From Chloroflexota bacterium (GTDB lineage Bacteria; Chloroflexota; Anaerolineae; Anaerolineales; Anaerolineaceae), in NCBI GenBank assembly GCA_023434145.1, contig JAEYTI010000344.1:1-38545 (forward strand): a DNA stretch of 38,545 bases. Direction: 5' to 3'. Positions within the stretch are counted from its first letter, which is position 1, and each line of letters opens with the position of its first letter. The notes beneath the pieces are model-generated. The model saw only the letters and a list, made by a program, of their open reading frames with translations, made no database searches and was not told where the DNA came from. Both the position numbers and the translations under genes were made by a program. Below are positions 31,384 to 38,545 of this stretch, in pieces.

Positions 31384-33605
31384 GGGTTCCCCTGCGCGTC
31401 GTTGCTGTTCGAGCCGGTGTGCTGCGTGTGGCCCAACGCCTGCTTAAGCACCTGCTGCATCGCGCGCAGCAGCATCCCGCGCTGCTCGTAACCGCTCTCG
31501 CCCAGGTCGCACAAGCCCAGGTGGATTTGCCTGCGGCAGCGGCGGGTCAAACCCAGCACCAGGCAGTACAGGTTTTCGCGGCTCCACTCGTGTTCATCAA
31601 CATCTGTCCACACGCGGCCCTCTTCCCACGTCTGGCTGAGCACGTAGGGATGGGTCAGCGGCTGGTACAGGCGCTGCGACCACGACGATGCGCCGATATC
31701 CAGCCAGAACTGGTGATCTACGGGCTGGTTCGCCAGCAGGAAGGTGTACGCCGGGGCCAGTAGAACGGCGTTCTCCGGTGGGATCTGCCAGGACTGGATA
31801 TACTGCGCTGCCAGAACGCCTTCCTGGATCATGCGCACGTATTCTTTGCCCAGCGGCGGCTCTTCTTCATCCAGCCCCTCTGGGGCGGGCTGGCGTTCTT
31901 CCACCGCCCAGCGAAACTTCTGCGCCGATTCGATCAGGTTGGCGGCGACCGTTCCGGCAAAGGTGTTCTCGTGGAAGGCGTAGCCCGGTTGTGATAGTAC
32001 TTCGCCAAACAGGCGGCTGAAGAAATAATCCAGTTCGGCAGGTTCGGCGGTTTCGCCTGCCCCGGCAGTTTCGCCTGCCCAGGCGCTGTAATCTTCTAAC
32101 CAGCGGCGCAGGTGCTCGTAACGGATGCCAAAGCTGTAGGTAATGCGCTCCTGCATATCCGCGCGGATCTTCTCAAACGGCAGCAGGCCGATCCCGCCGG
32201 TTTGGATGCGTAGCACGGCATCTACCAGCAACTGGGCGCGCACCAGATCCAGCCCTTCGATCACCTGGATGAGCGCGTAGGCGACCTCAAAGCTGCTCGG
32301 GCGCAGCGCCCATTCGGGGTGGGCCAATACCGCCAGGGTCAGCATTGCCTGGGCGGCAGGCTCTTCGCGCAGCGAGCGCGAGGGCCGGTGCGAACGCACG
32401 GGGATGCCGCGCGCTTCCAGCCGGTCGGTGAGGGCAAAGCGCAGCGAATCGGGCAGCATGGGCGCGAGCAGTACGATCTCGCCCGCCGGGGTGCCTTCCT
32501 GAATTAGCCGGTGCACCTCGCTCGTCACCCAATCGAGCATCTGCGGATAGAAGCGCAGCGGCTCTGCGGGGTATTGCAGGGCTTCCGCCAGGCGGGCAGG
32601 CGAGAGCGGGCCAGCGCGGTTCATGCGCATCAAGGCAGATGGCCGGTCCAGCGCCACGCCGATTTGCCCGCAGAAAGCATCCAGTACCGGGTTCGCAATG
32701 AACGATGCGGGGAATTCCGTCCCCTCGTCGCAGCCATCGCACAGCGAAAAAGCCGTATCGGGGCTTGCGCCGAGGAAGCGGCGGTAACCGGCATCCTGGT
32801 CGCAGATGATGAGGGCCGAGTCGAACTCCGGCAGCCACTGGCGGATTAATTCGTGCGCGAGGGGGGTATCTTCCTCGGCGTTGTCGTAGATCAGATGGCG
32901 GTAGGTCTTTTGCAAATATTCGCGGCACAGCAGCGAAGGCCACAGGTAATCGCGGAATACTTCGATCTGGAGCGAGAAGTCGAGCAGATTGTTGAGCAGG
33001 CAGTACTCGCGGAACACCGATGCGCAGTACTGGGCATCCTCATAGATATGGCCCTGGGCGGTATCCTCGATCCACGCGGCCTTCAGGCGCGCGCCGATCT
33101 CGGTGTAGGGAAAGCCGACCACGGCAGCTTTGTTCAGGTTGTCGATCACCTGGCTGTAGATGCGGTTGCGCTCAATGGTGACGGAATCAAAAAGCCCCTC
33201 ATCCATTTTGGGCCGCACCAGGTGCGCCATGTAGTACAGGGCGGTTTCGAGCGTGAGGAACGAGGGAGGGGAATCGGGGCGGGCAAAACCGGCGTTCTCT
33301 GCCATCAAAGGCCAGAACAGCTCTACCATGCGCCGGGCCAGGCCGCCGACCGTCAGCAGCGAAACCTGCCCTCCGGACCGGTCCACTTCATCGCGCAGGG
33401 CGGACTGGTATGCCTCGCCCAGAGTCCGCTGCGGCACCAGCACCATCATCTCTTGCGCCGGAACACCCGCACGGAGCAGTGCCAGCATGCGCTCTACACC
33501 GACAGTCGTCTTGCCGCTCCCTGCGGGGCCGTGCAAAAAAATCCGCCGGTTGGCCGGCAGCTCGATGAGTTCGGTTTGATTCGGCGCGAGCACGAAGGGG
33601 ATCAT
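31377..33605 (-). CDS. AddB/UvrD-like helicase-related ATPase, degenerate motor
   Basis: A 742-residue protein with Walker A HGPAGSGKTTVG (25-36), a helicase-like fold pattern, an atypical motif II (LIYDNAEEDTP) and an atypical motif VI (LGLTRRCRRQIHL). It lacks the PD-(D/E)XK nuclease and Cys cluster of true AddB at its C-terminus; these are in the separate gene two positions downstream. The picture resembles a helicase pair in which one motor is partly degenerate, as in AddAB or RecBCD. It starts the operon. There is no Shine-Dalgarno site, and TACAAT lies 7 nt before the ATG, so the mRNA may be leaderless. Confidence 0.8.
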   Translation of the reverse strand: MIPFVLAPNQTELIELPANRRIFLHGPAGSGKTTVGVERMLALLRAGVPAQEMMVLVPQRTLGEAYQSALRDEVDRSGGQVSLLTVGGLARRMVELFWPLMAENAGFARPDSPPSFLTLETALYYMAHLVRPKMDEGLFDSVTIERNRIYSQVIDNLNKAAVVGFPYTEIGARLKAAWIEDTAQGHIYEDAQYCASVFREYCLLNNLLDFSLQIEVFRDYLWPSLLCREYLQKTYRHLIYDNAEEDTPLAHELIRQWLPEFDSALIICDQDAGYRRFLGASPDTAFSLCDGCDEGTEFPASFIANPVLDAFCGQIGVALDRPSALMRMNRAGPLSPARLAEALQYPAEPLRFYPQMLDWVTSEVHRLIQEGTPAGEIVLLAPMLPDSLRFALTDRLEARGIPVRSHRPSRSLREEPAAQAMLTLAVLAHPEWALRPSSFEVAYALIQVIEGLDLVRAQLLVDAVLRIQTGGIGLLPFEKIRADMQERITYSFGIRYEHLRRWLEDYSAWAGETAGAGETAEPAELDYFFSRLFGEVLSQPGYAFHENTFAGTVAANLIESAQKFRWAVEERQPAPEGLDEEEPPLGKEYVRMIQEGVLAAQYIQSWQIPPENAVLLAPAYTFLLANQPVDHQFWLDIGASSWSQRLYQPLTHPYVLSQTWEEGRVWTDVDEHEWSRENLYCLVLGLTRRCRRQIHLGLCDLGESGYEQRGMLLRAMQQVLKQALGHTQHTGSNSNDAQGNPW

Positions 33606-33612
33606 TAGAATT

Positions 33613-33618
33613 ATTGTA
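33613..33618 (-). promoter_or_regulatory. -10 box, probable leaderless promoter of the helicase-nuclease operon
   Basis: Minus-strand TACAAT, seven bases, then the ATG at 33605, the same geometry as at 5608-5621. No ribosome binding site is present, and the -35 region is weak. Confidence 0.5.
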
Positions 33619-33764
33619 CTGAGAAGCAGCCAGGTTGGCTATAGGTCAAAGCGGATAGCCGAAACATTTTAAGGTTTCAAACCATTTCATTACTGAAAGG
33701 TGGGTGAGGCGTCTTCTGCAACGAAAACCCTCACTCCTCCGTATATCTAACTGGAGGTAACAAA

Positions 33765-33989
33765 ATGTCCAAACGTGAAGGTCATGTACCCTGGTATCTG
33801 TGGCCGTTCTGGGCCATCTGGAAGCTGGTCGCTACCATCATTGAGCTGACCGGGCGGCTGGTTGGTCTTATTCTCGGCGCTGTGTTCATCCTGGTCGGCG
33901 TCGTCCTCACCATCACCATTGTAGGCGCGGTGCTGGGTATCCCGCTGGCTCTGTTCGGCGTCCTGCTGATGGTCCGCAGCCTGTTCTAG
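33765..33989 (+). CDS. Small two-helix membrane protein
   Basis: A 74-residue protein with a short basic start (SKREGHVPWYLWPFW) and two hydrophobic stretches (~15-35 and ~38-70) rich in Gly, Val, Ile and Leu, ending in MVRSLF. It is probably an inner-membrane protein; the family is not recognised. A strong TGGAGGTAA ribosome site sets the start. It is divergent from the helicase operon and has a terminator-like hairpin about 64 bp downstream. No catalytic residue is apparent. Confidence 0.75.
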   Translation: MSKREGHVPWYLWPFWAIWKLVATIIELTGRLVGLILGAVFILVGVVLTITIVGAVLGIPLALFGVLLMVRSLF

Positions 33990-34053
33990 GGTAGTAGTTG
34001 TGCGGCCTCCGCGCGATACGGTGGTTCCCCACAGCTTGTTTATCGATCATAAA

Positions 34054-34087
34054 GCGATCCGCCGCAGGGCATTGGCTCCGCGGCGGA
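34054..34087 (+). terminator. Terminator-like hairpin, 10-bp GC stem
   Basis: GATCCGCCGC (34054-34063) pairs perfectly with GCGGCGGATC (34078-34087) around a 14-nt loop; CATAA and TTATG outside add pairs after a small internal loop. It lies between the small membrane gene and the convergent lipoprotein gene, so it may serve both. Confidence 0.6.
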
Positions 34088-34144
34088 TCATTATGTTCGT
34101 TTATGGCGTGAAAGTCACCCGCAAAGGATGATCCCGCAAGCTGC

Positions 34145-35317
34145 TTACTGCCCGTAGATGCGCGGGCGAAGCCATAAGCCGCGGTCACCATCGGAGACGC
34201 CGTTTGAGTGGACCGTTAGCACGAAATACACTGTCTGTCCGGCCAGCGGCGTGAGATCAATATTGATCTGTGTGTACGCCTCGTTGTATGATTCGCTCCA
34301 CGTGCCCAGGCTGTAGATCAAATCGCCGGAGATGTAGCTCAGCTCGAAGCGCACGTCGCACTTGCTCGCGCCGCGCTCGCACCCCACTATCGACCGGAAG
34401 CTATCGCCGGGCAGGATCGTGATGGGTGGATACGCACCGTGGATAAAGCTGTTGTTGGAGGAAGGTGGATTCATCAGCAGGCCCGGCTCGTTATCAATGT
34501 ACCCCGATTCCAGCACCGGTTTTGACACGAAAAGCATAAACCCGTCTGATGAGCCGTTGGTGCCTGGGCAGGAGAGCGTTTTCGAGCTGGTCAGCCAGAT
34601 GGCATCGCACTGGCGACCGGCGAACTCGTAGCGCACCTTTGGATCCGGTGTATCTGTGCTGACGCTCGCCGCTGCGTCAATCTTGTAATCGACGTAAAAG
34701 GCCCCGAGGAACCCCTTGCCGGACGAATTTTTTAGTTGGAAATGCGTTCGATAATTGCCCTCTGCGGTAGGTGTGGTAAATGCAACCGACACTTCCACGA
34801 TTTCGCCGGGTTCCACGTCATACGGCAGGGACATCCCGGTATAGGTGACCGTGTCGCCTTTGTAGAAACCGATGCTGTAACTGGAGCTCCAGGTGCAGGT
34901 GCCGGTGTTCTTAATCTTCCACGTCTTGGTCACGCGCACCCCACCAGGCAGCGATGAGCCATCGGGGATGGTCACGTCGGACACGAAGCCTGACTGGTCA
35001 CAGACACGCGGGCGTGGAATTGCTACCCTGGGTACAGGCGTAAATGTGGGCCAGGGCGTGGAGGAGGGGCGCAGCGTGGGATATGGGCTGGCTGTAGCGG
35101 TTGGGATCATTGTGGCGGTGCTGGTGGCCGCCTTTGCTGCAATCTTTGTCGCCGGCGCATCGGGGATGGTATCATCTGCGCCGGGGGTAGTGCCAGGTGA
35201 ATCTGGCGCAGCTTGCTGCAAGATTCCGCTTACCGAAGACGGAACGATGCAAGCAGCGGTCAATAAAAGCACGATGATAGAAAACATCAAGATGCGCTGG
35301 GTGGAATTTGCCTTCAT
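34145..35317 (-). CDS. NBR1-Ig-like lipoprotein A
   Basis: A 390-residue predicted lipoprotein. The lipobox LLTAAC places the modified Cys at residue 23. Residues ~40-110 are a Thr/Pro/Ala-rich linker. From ~115 to 220 lies an NBR1-Ig-like (four-tryptophan) domain (TIPDGSSLPGG, KTWKIKNTGTCTWSSSY). A C-terminal ~160-residue domain follows with paired Cys, PVLESGYIDNEPGLL and LTVHSNGVSDGDRGLW, which is shared with the lipoprotein at 36446. AGGGG precedes the ATG at 35317. It is probably on the outer face of the cell; the Ig-like and C-terminal domains suggest a binding role. The C-terminal domain is not one I can name. Confidence 0.85.
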   Translation of the reverse strand: MKANSTQRILMFSIIVLLLTAACIVPSSVSGILQQAAPDSPGTTPGADDTIPDAPATKIAAKAATSTATMIPTATASPYPTLRPSSTPWPTFTPVPRVAIPRPRVCDQSGFVSDVTIPDGSSLPGGVRVTKTWKIKNTGTCTWSSSYSIGFYKGDTVTYTGMSLPYDVEPGEIVEVSVAFTTPTAEGNYRTHFQLKNSSGKGFLGAFYVDYKIDAAASVSTDTPDPKVRYEFAGRQCDAIWLTSSKTLSCPGTNGSSDGFMLFVSKPVLESGYIDNEPGLLMNPPSSNNSFIHGAYPPITILPGDSFRSIVGCERGASKCDVRFELSYISGDLIYSLGTWSESYNEAYTQINIDLTPLAGQTVYFVLTVHSNGVSDGDRGLWLRPRIYGQ

Positions 35318-35373
35318 GAAGCTGGCCCCTTTTTTGCGGAGGATGTACGAACAAGAGCAGGTAGAATACATTA

Positions 35374-35379
35374 AGTATA
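35374..35379 (-). promoter_or_regulatory. Possible -10 box of lipoprotein A
   Basis: Minus-strand TATACT about 57 nt before the lipoprotein start; the -35 is weak. It is back-to-back with the plus-strand TACAAT at 35409, so the gap appears to hold divergent promoters. Confidence 0.35.
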
Positions 35380-35408
35380 GCACTTTACCGAAAAAATACC
35401 GTTTTCGC

Positions 35409-35414
35409 TACAAT
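35409..35414 (+). promoter_or_regulatory. Possible -10 box of the nucleoside hydrolase gene
   Basis: TACAAT, with AAGGA at 35421-35425 and ATG at 35432. TTACCG lies 18 bp upstream as a poor -35. The leader would be only about 10 nt long. Confidence 0.4.
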
Positions 35415-35431
35415 TTTGCAAAGGAATTGTC

Positions 35432-36352
35432 ATGACCCTGGTTCATCTCGATACGGATTTGGGCGGCGATCTCGACGATCTGTGCGCGTTGGCGATGCTG
35501 CTGCGCTGGCCCGGCGTGGAGATCAACGGCGTTACCGTGGTTGGTGATATGCGCGGCCGTCGGACTGGCTATACCCGCTACGCGCTCGACCTGGCAGGGT
35601 ATACCGGCGTGCCGGTAGCTGCCGGAGCGGATGTTTCCGGCGGCTATTTCCGCTACGAGCTGGGTCTTCCGCCCGAGGATCGGTATTGGCCGGAACCTAT
35701 CCCACCACAGCCCGGACCGTTGGAGACCGCGCTGGATCTGCTGAAAACAGGTGTCGACCAGGGCGCGACGATCATTGCCATTGGTATGTACACCAACCTG
35801 TACCTGCTCGAAATGCGCTACCCCGGCATCCTCGCGCGGGCCGATCTGTACTTGATGGGCGGCTATATTTATCCTCCGCGCCCTGGCTATCCCCAATGGG
35901 AAAATGACTTTGACTTCAACATTCAGGCAGACGTTCGCTCGGCCCAGCACGTGCTGGAGCGCTCGAATCCCACGCTTATCCCGCTGTCTGTAACCGTAGA
36001 GACGGCTCTGCGCCGGGCATATCTAGATGATCTGCGCCATGGGGATGCACTCGCCCGGCTGATCGCGCACCAGGCAGAGGCGTTTGCCGTGGATGAACAG
36101 AACGAGCGCAAGTACGGCGCGACCTGCCCGGCCTTGCCGCGCGATATCATCAACTTCCAGCACGACCCGCTTGCTTGCGCAATCGCGCTTGGATGGCGCG
36201 AAGGCGTGCGGATTGAAACATTGCCCTTAAAAATCGAACAGCAGGACGGATGGCTCGTGGAGCGCACTCATCCTGCTGGGAAACCGGTACAGGTGGTAAC
36301 GGCGATCGATGGGGAACGGTTTAACCAGCTCTGGCTCGAAACGGTTGCATAA
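35432..36352 (+). CDS. Nucleoside hydrolase (inosine/uridine-type)
   Basis: A 306-residue protein of the inosine-uridine nucleoside hydrolase family, which splits ribonucleosides to ribose and base. The calcium-binding motif near the N-terminus is DTDLGGDLDD (D7, D9, D13, D15, D16), slightly longer than the classic DTDxGxDD. A late HDPLACAIAL supplies the conserved His-Asp. Base preference cannot be read. It lies between two paralogous lipoproteins on the opposite strand. The released ribose could be used by the ribokinase encoded at 10.7 kb (inference). AAGGA precedes the ATG. Confidence 0.9.
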   Translation: MTLVHLDTDLGGDLDDLCALAMLLRWPGVEINGVTVVGDMRGRRTGYTRYALDLAGYTGVPVAAGADVSGGYFRYELGLPPEDRYWPEPIPPQPGPLETALDLLKTGVDQGATIIAIGMYTNLYLLEMRYPGILARADLYLMGGYIYPPRPGYPQWENDFDFNIQADVRSAQHVLERSNPTLIPLSVTVETALRRAYLDDLRHGDALARLIAHQAEAFAVDEQNERKYGATCPALPRDIINFQHDPLACAIALGWREGVRIETLPLKIEQQDGWLVERTHPAGKPVQVVTAIDGERFNQLWLETVA

Positions 36353-36368
36353 GCTGTTTGTCCGTCAA

Positions 36369-36409
36369 AACGTTGTACGCGGCCTACTGCATAGGCCGCG
36401 TACAACGTT
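36369..36409. repeat. Intergenic hairpin 20, perfect 18-bp stem between convergent genes
   Basis: Arms 36369-36386 and 36392-36409 are perfect reverse complements around CTGCA. It lies 16 bp after the nucleoside hydrolase stop and 36 bp from the stop of the convergent lipoprotein gene. ACAAAAG follows on the plus strand rather than a T run. Confidence 0.9.
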
Positions 36410-36445
36410 ACAAAAGACCAATAACACTTTCTCAGGACAGGGCAA

Positions 36446-37726
36446 TTATGGCGCGGGGTAGCCTTCTATTGTGGCCGTTGGAGTCATAGTAGGTGTGGCG
36501 GTCGCCGTGGGGGTGAGGGTGGGCGTTGCGGTTGGCGCGGCGGGGACGATGCGCGGGGCCAGCCAGAGCGCCCGGTCACCATCGGATGCGCCGTTGGCAT
36601 GCACGGTGAGGATGAAGCGGACGTTCTTCCCCGCCAGCGTGCTGAGATCCACATTGGCCTGGGTAAACATGCCTTCGTACGATTCTGTCCAGGTTGCCAG
36701 ATTGGTAATCGCGCCGTTGTCGATCTGATAGTCGAGCTGGAAGCGCACGTTACACGACTTGGCGTTGTTCTCGCAGTTGATGATTGAGACGAAGCGGTCG
36801 CCAGTCTTCACGGTATAGGCCGGGAACTTGCCGCGGATCACGCCATCCTGCGTGCGGGGCGGGTTGGTCAGCAAGCCGGGTTCGTCGTCCACGTAGCCAC
36901 TTTCGAGTACCGGGCGATCCTTGTAGAGCACGAAGCCCTCAGTCGCGCCGTCTTTACCCAGGCAGGGGATCGCCTTATCGTCGCCGGTCCACTCCGCCAG
37001 GCAGTAGTTGGAAGCAAAATCATAGCCGTTGGTGCTGGCGCTGACCGGGGTGGATTTGATGTCGACGTAGAAGCGTTCGTTGCTAGGACCAAGACCAAAC
37101 AGCACGCCCGCCGCGTTGCGCATCCGCCAGTAGCCGCGGTATGAGCCGGGCTGGCCGGGCGCGCGCAGCACCACAGAAACGTCTACCGTCTGCCCTGGGG
37201 CAACCGACACGCCGATCTTCTGCGCGGCGGGGCCTTCCATGCCGCTGCCTGATTCAAAGACGGCGGCGTACTCGGGCGTCCAGGTGCAGGAGCCGGTGTT
37301 CTTCAGCCGCCACGTCTTGATGAACTGCGTCCCGGCAGGAATGGCAGTGCCATCGGGGATGGATACATCTGCGACAAATCCACCCTGATCGCAGATGGAG
37401 ACGATGGTCGGTTGGGCGGCAGTCGGCAGGGCGAAGGTTGCGGACGGCAGGATGACCGTGGTGGCGGTCGGCTGTAGCGTCGCGGTGGGATTGACGGTAG
37501 GCTGCGATCCGGTAGCCGTGGGCTGCGAGCCGCCAGGGGTGGCTGTGCCACCGGCCTGGGCAATTTCCGTCATCATCACCTGCACCGTCTGCGCGATCTG
37601 CGTTTCAGCATTGGCAGGGGTAGCACTGGGCTGCTGGCCCGGTGCGCCGGGCAGCGCGCAGGCTATCGAGGCGATGATCAACATAGAAAAGACGAGGGCG
37701 AGGCGTCGATATAATCTGGGTTTCAT
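36446..37726 (-). CDS. NBR1-Ig-like lipoprotein B
   Basis: A 426-residue paralogue of the lipoprotein at 34145. The lipobox IASIAC puts the modified Cys at residue 23, as in its partner. A Thr/Pro/Gln-rich linker (~28-105) leads to an NBR1-Ig-like domain (TIPAGTQFIKTW-like stretch, NTGSCTWTPEY), then the same C-terminal domain (PVLESGYVDDEPGLL, LTVHANGASDGDRALW). It differs by a second TPT-rich tail of ~30 residues at the C-terminus, which may be a stalk or attachment region. A weak CGGAG precedes the ATG. It is likely displayed on the cell surface; the ligand is unknown. Confidence 0.87.
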   Translation of the reverse strand: MKPRLYRRLALVFSMLIIASIACALPGAPGQQPSATPANAETQIAQTVQVMMTEIAQAGGTATPGGSQPTATGSQPTVNPTATLQPTATTVILPSATFALPTAAQPTIVSICDQGGFVADVSIPDGTAIPAGTQFIKTWRLKNTGSCTWTPEYAAVFESGSGMEGPAAQKIGVSVAPGQTVDVSVVLRAPGQPGSYRGYWRMRNAAGVLFGLGPSNERFYVDIKSTPVSASTNGYDFASNYCLAEWTGDDKAIPCLGKDGATEGFVLYKDRPVLESGYVDDEPGLLTNPPRTQDGVIRGKFPAYTVKTGDRFVSIINCENNAKSCNVRFQLDYQIDNGAITNLATWTESYEGMFTQANVDLSTLAGKNVRFILTVHANGASDGDRALWLAPRIVPAAPTATPTLTPTATATPTMTPTATIEGYPAP

Positions 37727-37804
37727 AGGGTTGCTCCGAAATAAATCAAATAATCTTTGATGTTAAAACGAAGCTCACGTGAAAAAGTTCCCAAGAATAG
37801 TCTT

Positions 37805-37873
37805 GTTTCGTACCGATCCGAAAACTGTTTGGGTAGCTCCGCCACCCAAACAGTTTTCGGATCGGTACGAAAC
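37805..37873. repeat. Intergenic hairpin 21, 33-bp stem
   Basis: Arms 37805-37837 and 37841-37873 match at 32 of 33 positions around TCC. The single mismatch (A37835 against C37843) becomes a G-U pair in minus-strand RNA, the direction of both neighbouring genes. It ends 2 bp from the stop codon of the Nudix gene. Its GATCCGAAAA part resembles the ends of hairpins 2 and 5. Confidence 0.93.
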
Positions 37874-37875
37874 AC

Positions 37876-38502
37876 TCAGTCAAACTCGGTGGGTAGGGAT
37901 GGGTTGCGATAATGCTTGAACAGCATGCGGATTTCTTCTGGCGTGACGCGCCCGATGGAAAGCTCGGGCAGGTTGTCCTCGGGGAAGAATTCCACGCCGC
38001 CGGTTTCGATGTTCGGCCCGATGGGCGATCCGCCCGTGATCTCACAAATGAAGAACAGTTTGTAGATGGAGAAGTAGAAGAAGGGGTGCCCGCGCCGGTT
38101 GCGGTCGTAGACTGCCGCCAGCTTGACCGCTCGCGCCTCGTAGCCCGACTCTTCGCGTGCTTCGCGCTCCACGGCCTCGCGCGGGCTGTCGGTCATATCC
38201 GCCCAGCCGCCGGGCAGAGTCCAGCGCCCGTTATCGAGCACTTCGCGGACTAACAGGATTTTGTCATCCTGGAAGAGTGCCGCGCGCACATCCACTTTTG
38301 GTGTGGCGTAACCCTCCTCCGCGGTGAACAGGGTTTCGATCTGTGCCGAGTCGATATCGCTGTGCTGGGCCAGAATTTCGGCCGCAATGCGGCGCACCTG
38401 CTCGAAGCGTTCAATGTCGAAATCGTTCTTGCAGTACGCCAAACCATTTTGGGCGATAAGCTGCAAGGCGCGGCCCCATTCCAGCCAGTGCGGATCACTC
38501 AC
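37876..38502 (-). CDS. Nudix hydrolase with N-terminal helical domain
   Basis: A 208-residue protein. An N-terminal helical part (~1-60, LEWGRALQLIAQNGLAYCKN) is the Nudix_N_2 type found in YjhB-like ADP-ribose/nucleotide pyrophosphatases. The Nudix box is complete at ~99-121 (GGWADMTDSPRE, REAREESGYE). The start is GTG at 38502 (SDPHWLEW), with only a weak AGG upstream. The box suggests diphosphate hydrolysis; the substrate is not known. It ends directly before hairpin 21, upstream of lipoprotein B on the same strand. Confidence 0.88.
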   Translation of the reverse strand: MSDPHWLEWGRALQLIAQNGLAYCKNDFDIERFEQVRRIAAEILAQHSDIDSAQIETLFTAEEGYATPKVDVRAALFQDDKILLVREVLDNGRWTLPGGWADMTDSPREAVEREAREESGYEARAVKLAAVYDRNRRGHPFFYFSIYKLFFICEITGGSPIGPNIETGGVEFFPEDNLPELSIGRVTPEEIRMLFKHYRNPSLPTEFD

Positions 38503-38545
38503 GTCAGCCTGCTTTCTGGTATGTTTGTCGTGCGCGACGCAGTCG

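Noticed and set aside
35432..36352. Direct operon of nucleoside hydrolase and the lipoproteins
   Set aside because: The hydrolase is on the opposite strand to both, with divergent promoters on one side and a convergent hairpin on the other; only neighbourhood is shared.
1851..37873. CRISPR arrays or tandem repeats formed by the hairpins
   Set aside because: The hairpins are far apart, arms differ, and no regular spacer pattern or cas gene is present; the Cas4-like nuclease belongs to the helicase operon.
1925..37873. Calling all hairpins rho-independent terminators
   Set aside because: Almost none is followed by a T run on the relevant strand, and two lie in divergent promoter gaps. Only those at 14665, 19917 and 34054 were called terminators, with reserve.

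Overview
The window is about 38.5 kb of chromosomal DNA, GC-rich by eye and densely coding on both strands. It carries 35 protein genes and no rRNA, recognisable tRNA, CRISPR array, insertion sequence or phage gene. The gene mix suggests a Chloroflexota bacterium, probably of the Anaerolineae type. The signs are two NBR1-Ig-like lipoproteins with Thr/Pro-rich 'TPTATATP' linkers, a luciferase-like oxidoreductase of F420 type, a tungsten-type aldehyde:ferredoxin oxidoreductase, nickel-pincer cofactor genes, and two-helicase DNA-end-processing genes. This placement is inferred from gene content; there is no phylogenetic marker in the window.

Layout. 0.1-2.5 kb: an aldehyde ferredoxin oxidoreductase, then a small glycine-zipper DUF1269-like protein. 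2.6-7.4 kb: a large hybrid histidine kinase with its own receiver and HPt domains, a Nudix hydrolase and an M24 aminopeptidase. 7.4-11.7 kb: a DinB-like protein overlapping an FGGY sugar kinase, a HEAT-like protein with two upstream promoters, and ribokinase. 11.8-14.6 kb: larB-larE-larC, the nickel-pincer nucleotide cofactor pathway, without larA. 14.8-19.9 kb: a general-stress-like cluster made of three small stress-type proteins, an M48 protease, an HdeD-like membrane protein and two short-chain dehydrogenases. 20.1-23.2 kb: a zinc-ribbon protein and the 5-oxoprolinase genes pxpB-pxpC-pxpA. 23.2-25.6 kb: a luciferase-like oxidoreductase and a membrane-anchored ferrochelatase-like protein. 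25.9-33.6 kb: a tightly overlapping minus-strand operon of two SF1 helicase-like proteins, a Cas4/AddB-type Fe-S nuclease and RecJ, which looks like a DNA double-strand-end processing machine. 33.7-38.5 kb: a small membrane protein, two paralogous NBR1-Ig lipoproteins around a nucleoside hydrolase, and a second Nudix hydrolase.

The most striking feature is not a gene. Most intergenic gaps hold one or more long, perfect or near-perfect inverted repeats, with stems of 15-48 bp and usually loops of 2-9 nt. Arm sequences mostly differ from site to site, but a few loop and end motifs recur. Most lie 0-20 bp from a stop codon, and most lack the U-tract of an intrinsic terminator. One composite (15171-15382) includes the stop codons of both convergent neighbours. 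A second recurring signal is a -10 box 6-7 nt before the start codon of three genes that have no Shine-Dalgarno sequence, which suggests leaderless mRNAs.
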